From contig MDYQ01000004.1 in NCBI GenBank assembly GCA_003024175.1, positions 62,001-126,000 on the forward strand: 64,000 nt of DNA, given 5' to 3'. The position numbers and the translations under genes are program-made. The number at the start of each line of letters is the position of its first letter. Position 1 is the first letter of the stretch. A model generated the notes under the pieces. The model was not told the DNA's origin. It was given only the letters and a program-made list of their open reading frames with translations, and ran no database searches. This document shows positions 58,625 through 64,000 of the stretch, piece after piece. This DNA is from Planoprotostelium fungivorum (Eukaryota; Evosea; Variosea; Cavosteliida; Cavosteliaceae).

Positions 58625-61600
58625 TTATTTGTCGACATTTCCGACCGCTCCGACTCTGAAGGCTATACACGTCGTGTGATCGAATTTTCCTGTCATCTCG
58701 TCAGCTCCATCTACAACGAACCGTTCCCACCTGGGAAGTCTTCGTAATTGGTGGGCTGTCTGGCTCCCAGATTAGATTCCATAAAGTCCCTGCACTTCTT
58801 CGTCAGGTCGATGCAATAGCCGAGGAGAGCGTTGACGATCTGCTGCGGTGAGGGATCTTGCGTGTCTTTGAGGATGAGAGACCGTAGAGCGTCTGTTCTG
58901 AACTTGCTCTTGAGCTCGTCGGCTCTGACTTGGGCTGTGGCTCTCGTCAATGGAAGGTCTTGGATGATGTAGAAGAGTTGCCGTCGGTGATGATGTGACA
59001 TGATGATGAGATGTGAAGATGGAACGAGTCCATGATGTGTGATGATGAGATCGCATGGAGATGTCTCACTCTCAAACTCCTTCCAGCTTTCGCCGTCTAA
59101 TTCGCTCGATACGTCCTTTGGTTTCAATCCGTGCTGCTGAGGATCAAAGTTGTCGTGGACACCATCCGAGCAGATGAAGACGATGTCTCCCTCGTGCACC
59201 TGCACCGCGTCATCCATCTACAACCCGCCACTCTTCCCCACCTCGTAAAAGTACAACTTGAGATTTCTCAGATCGGGCGCTCCATCACCCACGTACGGAC
59301 CGATCCTACCACCTGATGACGTCATCACCTGAAATTTCGCGGAAAACTCACCGGGATCAGAGACATTGCTCAGGTTACCACGGTTCAATGCAGTCATGTC
59401 CACGACTTCCTTGTCTGAATTCCTGAGAACGAAAGCCTTGCAGTCTCCGACGGATAAGAAAGCAAAGCCCCACACTGGATCGTTCGCACCGATCTGTTCA
59501 AAGTGAAGCATGACGCCTCCCAAGAGTGTCGTGGTGCCTGCCGACCAGATGTCTTCCTCGTGGCCTGCGGGGGTGAGTTGAAATTTGGGACGTGAAAATT
59601 GGGACGGAGATGGTGGGGAGATCACCTTTGATGATGGAGTCGTGGGCGGCGGATGCGCCTAATAATAGATTGTGACCGACGTCTTCCAAGGAATCAGCCT
59701 CGTCTGCGTTATCTTCCAAGAATTTTACAAACTGAGCCGAGGCCCTGTCATCACATCAGTACCATCGAAACTTCGTGAAATTCCAATGAAATTTCACCTC
59801 TGTGCGGCACGTAAAGGTCTGGGTCCCCAACTACAACCGTCGGCCAACGCCACAAAGAGTCGATTCTTCGTCAACTTTTCCGGTCAATTTCTCATCCATT
59901 TCTCGGAATTTTCTCACCTTGATGTTGTAGTGATCTGCCACTGGATCACCGTCTCTCTTTAGAGGGTCACGAGATATGATTGGATAGGTAGACACCGATC
60001 TACAATACACTCTCGATCTCACTGGATCTTGATCGATCGACAGATCTAATTCCGGCATGATCGGACTACAACTGTCGTTCGCGTCAGATCTAAATACCGC
60101 GAATGCGACGGTATCGCCGAAATCTGCGAATGCGAATCTCACTCTGCGTTTTCTTCCGGGCCGTCGAGTTGGAGCATGACTGTCCTCGAGTATTCACCCA
60201 GCCTGATTTTCGGTAGTTCAGAAGGAATATTGACGACACATTTCCTGACAGGACCTTCCAGTAGCCACAAGAAGGAAGAGTCTTTGCGAACGTTCGGTCC
60301 TACATTCCCGTGAGATTTCATTTGGTGGAGAATCCGTGGGAAACTCACGCTCGCGGTCGAGATTGATTACGGGAGATTTCGTTCGAATTCCCTTCTTCTT
60401 CGTCGACGCCCTGTGGATGACCTGAAATTTCTCAGAATCTTCTCTATATGACGTCATCACCTCTCCTAGATCCATGACCCACGACTGTTTCTCTTGCGTT
60501 GTAGACGCACCGAACACGTGCATGTCACTCTTATCTCCCCTCTTTGTCAACTTGAAACAATTCTTCACGTCTGAAGACGTCAGCCTCTTAAGACGTCTCT
60601 GTCCTCACATCCATTATCTTCCATGTTAGAGATCAAGATCTGATCTAATCGAATCTCGCAGAGATAATCTTTCGTGCCGTCGGGCATCAGAAGCGTAACG
60701 ATGAGAGCGTCGCTCAGCATGTATAGGTAACATTTTTCCGGGCCGCTGACGAGGACCTAAACGTTGTAGATGGAGAAATGTGGTGGAAATTTCACCTTCA
60801 GCATGGGACCTTCTCTGACCCACTCGTGCGAGCCGTCGAGTAGACCCTGAAAATTCCGTGAATTTTCGAAGGAATGAAATGGAAAATTCTGAAGGATGGA
60901 AGAGTCACCGGCGCAGTGGGCCCAAATTTCATGGAAATGTCGAACACCTTTTCGAACCTCTCCGCCACCTGTCCCAATTCAATCTCCCGCCAGATCTTCC
61001 ATCTACAACGCAACTCACGTCACGATTCATCTCGTTCTTCTTGTTGAGATGAGAGATGAGAGTGCAAGCTTTGAACAGATTGACTTGGTCGGGGTGCTCC
61101 CTCGGTGTGCATTGTAGACACTCATTCAGCAGCCACTCGTATTTGATGAGACGTAAGATGGGCAGGAGAAGGAGAGAAGACAAGACGTTCTTCTTGTCTG
61201 TCTCCAAATTCTATTGCACTCGTCAATTTCGATCGTGTCAGACGTCCTTCACCTTGAACAATTTCTTGAAGGCCGCGTTTTTCTTCTTCTTCCTCAATAT
61301 CTGTTGTAGATTGCTACAATAATCCGTGGAATATTCCGTGTACAATAGATTCATCCGTTGGTACTGTCCTCCATGGGTACGTCTCAGACGATGTGGACTC
61401 ACGCTCTTCAAGAAGATGGCACCGATCATGACCTTCTCTTCGTCCTCGTTGGCAAGCTGCTCCATCATCTCCCGTGATAACTTTGCAATCTCTCTCAAGT
61501 TGTCGAATAAGGTCACGTGACCTTCGGGGTCGTCTGCTTGCTGGGGGACCTTGTACCACTGGAAGGATGAATAAAATGAAATAAAATAGAATTAAATGTG

Positions 61601-63405
61601 GATCGCACGGGTGGATCTCACCTGCTGGATGTTGAGAAGGTTGTCTAGATACTCTTGTTCTGAACGTATGACTTCTCTCTGGGCTAATAGACGTGGACTG
61701 GGTTGTGTGTCGGTCAAGCTACTGGATGTCAGTTTCTCGGAAGTTCCTCGGAAATTCCTTCACCTCCTCTGAGAGATCCTGCGACGAGTGAGCCAGCCTC
61801 GGACGACAGCTTGAACCTGAGAGTGTGAGAAATTCGAACGAAATTTCGAGTGTATCTCTACCTTGGTCAGTTTGTCTTCTTCTAATTCTCCAAACTTTTC
61901 AATGTCTTGTGTGTGCTCTTCCTATTTGAAGTTAGATCTAAAAATAAAACGTAATGAAATGCATCTTGAAATGTAGATAAATGTGGGACGGTGACTCACA
62001 ATGGTTTTGATCTGACTCGAGCTTAGATCAGCTACCAGGGAGGCCATGAGGCTATAAATAGCCTTCTCTAAATTTGCCGCCAAAAGGTTCGAATCGTCGT
62101 CTCCCACGTGTTTCGCCTGGGTGAGAATTACCCTCGTCTACAACGATGTAGATGAATCCCACCTTGACGTCCTTGACCAATTTGTGTGCCCTCTCAAAGT
62201 TGAGCTGCACCGTCGTCCAACTTCGCGGATCGCGGATCGCAAATTCCAGCATGTTCGTCCACTCGTACTTCTCTTCCTCGTTTCGAGCCGAGAAGAGGAT
62301 CTGGAAAGGTCAGCGAAATTTCCGATCACGTCGAAACCATCTGGCTCGTTGTAGTCTCACCTGTTGCTTCTGCATCTGGGTTCTCTCTGAACTGGGATTA
62401 ATTGCCACCGTCTTGTTTGCTTTGAGGAGGTCAGCCTGGGAAATTTCAGATCTTTTTCGGGGAAAAGTCGGTATCACGGTCTGATCGAACACGGGTGATG
62501 GTGTCGGAGAGGGTGGAGCATCCGGATCTTTCGTAGCGGACGTCATATCTACAACGAGTCAGTCCCAATTTATCATTCCCGCCAAATCCTCACCTCGCAG
62601 GGACTGCTTGCCGGATTTGGGATCCTTTGTCAAGTTGGTATGAGAAGTTGAAATCTTCTTCAACTTGAAAAGGGGGTTCATCAGGGACGTCAGGGACGAC
62701 TGAGTCTGCCGCCGGTAAATTTCCGGGAACTTTCCATCTACAACGCACCTCGGTTCCCTTCGGTGAAGAAGGTACCTTCTTCGTGGGATCCTCTTCTGGC
62801 TTCTTGCTGGGTGTCTGTGGTACAGCGAAGTCCGTTGTAGATGAGCTGACGGGAGGGCCTGCAGTGTCAGAATGTTGTGTGAAGAATGCAGGTTCACCTG
62901 GCCAAGTAGCGCTGTTTCGGTTGGTGTTGGGGATATAGACACTACTGCTCGAGTCGGTGTTGATCGCGGCGACGGCTCCGGGGGGGAAATGTTCGATCAA
63001 CTGAGACGCGTGAGACGTGGGATGAGATGATGGATGTTCACTTCGAATCGTGATGTCGATGTGGAGTTGGTGATCTCTCGATTGACGCGACAGAAGCGAA
63101 GATCAAATTGAGATACGGACAGTTCGGACAGTGTCGGTTCACTTCGGGCGGGCTATAGAGGATGAGAAGATGGAATGGAAATCACATCACAAATGTTCGA
63201 GAGCGAGGAGAGACAGAACGGATGAAGGAGAGGGACTCACCGGTTTCTTGTCGAAGTAATAGAGAGTGGAGCCTTTGACGTGTACCCATACTCTCTCCCA
63301 TTTTCCGTCCAGGGTCTTCATTTTGAGATGACCTCCTTTCCATTTCGAGCTGTTCATGGATGAGATGGAATGATAAGCCCGACAGATGCACCTGATACTA
63401 TCCAT
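58625..63405 (-). CDS. PH-IQ-RhoGEF-PH-PP2C signalling protein
   Basis: Putative Rho/Rac exchange factor fused to a PP2C-type phosphatase. From the N-terminus: a PH domain (WKGGHLKMKTLDGKWERVWV, STLYYFDKKP) whose end is split off by a Pro/Ser-rich insert (LFSARNEEEKYEWTNMLEFA); a helical region; an IQ motif (VQAVVRGWLTRRRISQR); a DH/RhoGEF domain (REVIRSEQEYLDNLLNIQQ, LLYTEYSTDYCSNLQQIL, LLLLPILRLIKYEWLLNECL); a second PH domain (KCYLYMLSDALIVTLLMPDG, ASTTQEKQSWVMDLGEVM); and a PP2C-like domain (FVALADGCSWGPRP, AGTTTLLGGVML, FLSVGDCKAFVL, DIVFICSDGVHDNFDP). The last intron contains GTTGTAGATGG and joins EDFPG to KFDHTTCIAFRVG before the stop at 58625. The metal-site Asp residues ADGC, SDGV and FDHT are visible. 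The first ATG is uncertain (63405 or 63357). Confidence 0.85.
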
Positions 63406-63939
63406 GATTATTGAAGCATACGTCAGATGGAGACGCTGCGGTGTTGATTGTTCTGATCGTGCGGAGTCAGTCTCTATATTACGGATATAATAGAAGATAA
63501 AGATAAGAGATATGCAATGTGAAACCATGTTTGCATTCGATAGAAACAGACGGACATTTGAATTCTTCATATTTGACGTTCATTCTCCTCTTCTATCGCC
63601 CACTATGATTTCCTTCTAATGGAGTCGCAACACGAATGATGAGGCTGCCACAAACAGAACTCACCCTCTTCTCAGAGATCCTCTTTCGTCCCTCGTCGAG
63701 CTCTGGCTTAGTCTGGATGCAACTGCCGCTAAATAAATGTTCACAACAATCCAAATCTTTTTGTGTTCCTTGCATTCACACCTTTATCCGCGTTTGGACT
63801 CGATAGGGCGCGGCCTTCCCTGGTTCCTTCAGCCACTCCTTACACAACCCGCGAGCGTATTAGCTAGCTTGTGTTTCGCGGACAACAGCTAACGAACCTG
63901 GAAGTTACGGTGTAGCCATAGTGTGTGCGTCTGTTTTTG
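63406..63939. other. intergenic region, no gene seen
   Basis: About 530 bp upstream of the RhoGEF gene. It contains short unsupported ORFs and no RNA gene or repeat that I can recognise. Confidence 0.4.
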
Positions 63940-64000
63940 ATGGCGTTGATCACAGGCATCGTGATGGGTCAGTCACTGAGGGCAGGGAGAATTGCGTGAG
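63940..64000 (+). CDS. possible first exon of a gene leaving the window
   Basis: An ATG at 63940 gives MALITGIVMGQSLRAGRIA and runs into a GTGAG donor-like sequence at the window edge. This matches the pattern of short first exons seen elsewhere in the window, but nothing else supports it. Confidence 0.25.

Noticed and set aside
2313-62850. The repeated ATCTACAAC motif as a CRISPR array or other regular repeat-spacer system
   Set aside because: Copies are dispersed over the whole window in both orientations, without regular spacing, and the genes are eukaryotic.
1-64000. Transposons, LTR elements or virus-derived genes
   Set aside because: I found no reverse transcriptase, integrase, transposase or capsid motif and no terminal repeats of suitable size.

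Overview
The window is nuclear DNA of a unicellular eukaryote. It holds about 24 protein genes on both strands, tightly packed and split by many very short introns (about 38 to 75 nt, mostly starting GTGAG). It also holds one U2 snRNA locus. Several points favour an amoebozoan: DEP/RGS/Sec7 and RhoGEF/PP2C signalling fusions, a GPI-type GH17-X8 glucanase, a four-TM RING E3, and metazoan-like ZZZ3, ECO1, TATDN3 and DDX60 homologues together with a dynein. The two beta-1,3-glucanases would suit a fungus-eating amoeba of the protosteloid kind. That placement is inference; no marker gene proves it.

Layout. 0.1-2.1 kb (+): a small membrane protein and a PARL-type mitochondrial rhomboid protease. 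2.1-8.1 kb (-): a large LRR protein with a long disordered tail. 8.4-10.8 kb (+): a helicase-associated-domain protein and a MYND-finger protein. 10.8-12.3 kb (-): a membrane RING-H2 E3 ligase. 12.7-29.2 kb (-): one dynein heavy chain with dozens of exons. 29.4-34.0 kb (+): a multipass membrane protein, a GH128 glucanase and a GH17-X8 glucanase. 34.1-39.3 kb (-): a DDX60/Ski2-like helicase. 39.6-41.2 kb (+): an unknown protein. 41.6-43.9 kb (-): an unknown protein and the cohesin acetyltransferase ECO1. 44.0-46.7 kb (+): ZZZ3 (SANT+ZZ) and a DUF1772 membrane protein. 46.7-47.9 kb (-): a repeat protein with EF-hand-like loops. 48.4-49.5 kb (+): a U2 snRNA array. 50.2-63.4 kb (-): a DEP-RGS-DEP-Sec7-PH Arf-GEF, a tyrosine phosphatase, TATDN3, a small unknown protein and a PH-IQ-RhoGEF-PH-PP2C protein.

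The most striking observation is that both U2 snRNA copies are interrupted by the same 69-nt insert. The insert looks like a spliceosomal intron (GT...AG with a CTGAC branch site) and sits immediately before the branch-point recognition sequence of U2. Such introns are known from U2 and U6 genes of a few fungi. Second, a short motif (ATCTACAAC / GTTGTAGAT) occurs more than 50 times in either orientation, in introns and exons, where about 0.5 copies are expected by chance. It sometimes forms full dyads. Two further palindromic motifs (TGACGTCA and GAAATTTC) recur in introns.

Exon joins given here were made by eye from frame, splice signals and family similarity. Gene ends supported by a recognisable domain are firm; some first exons are not.
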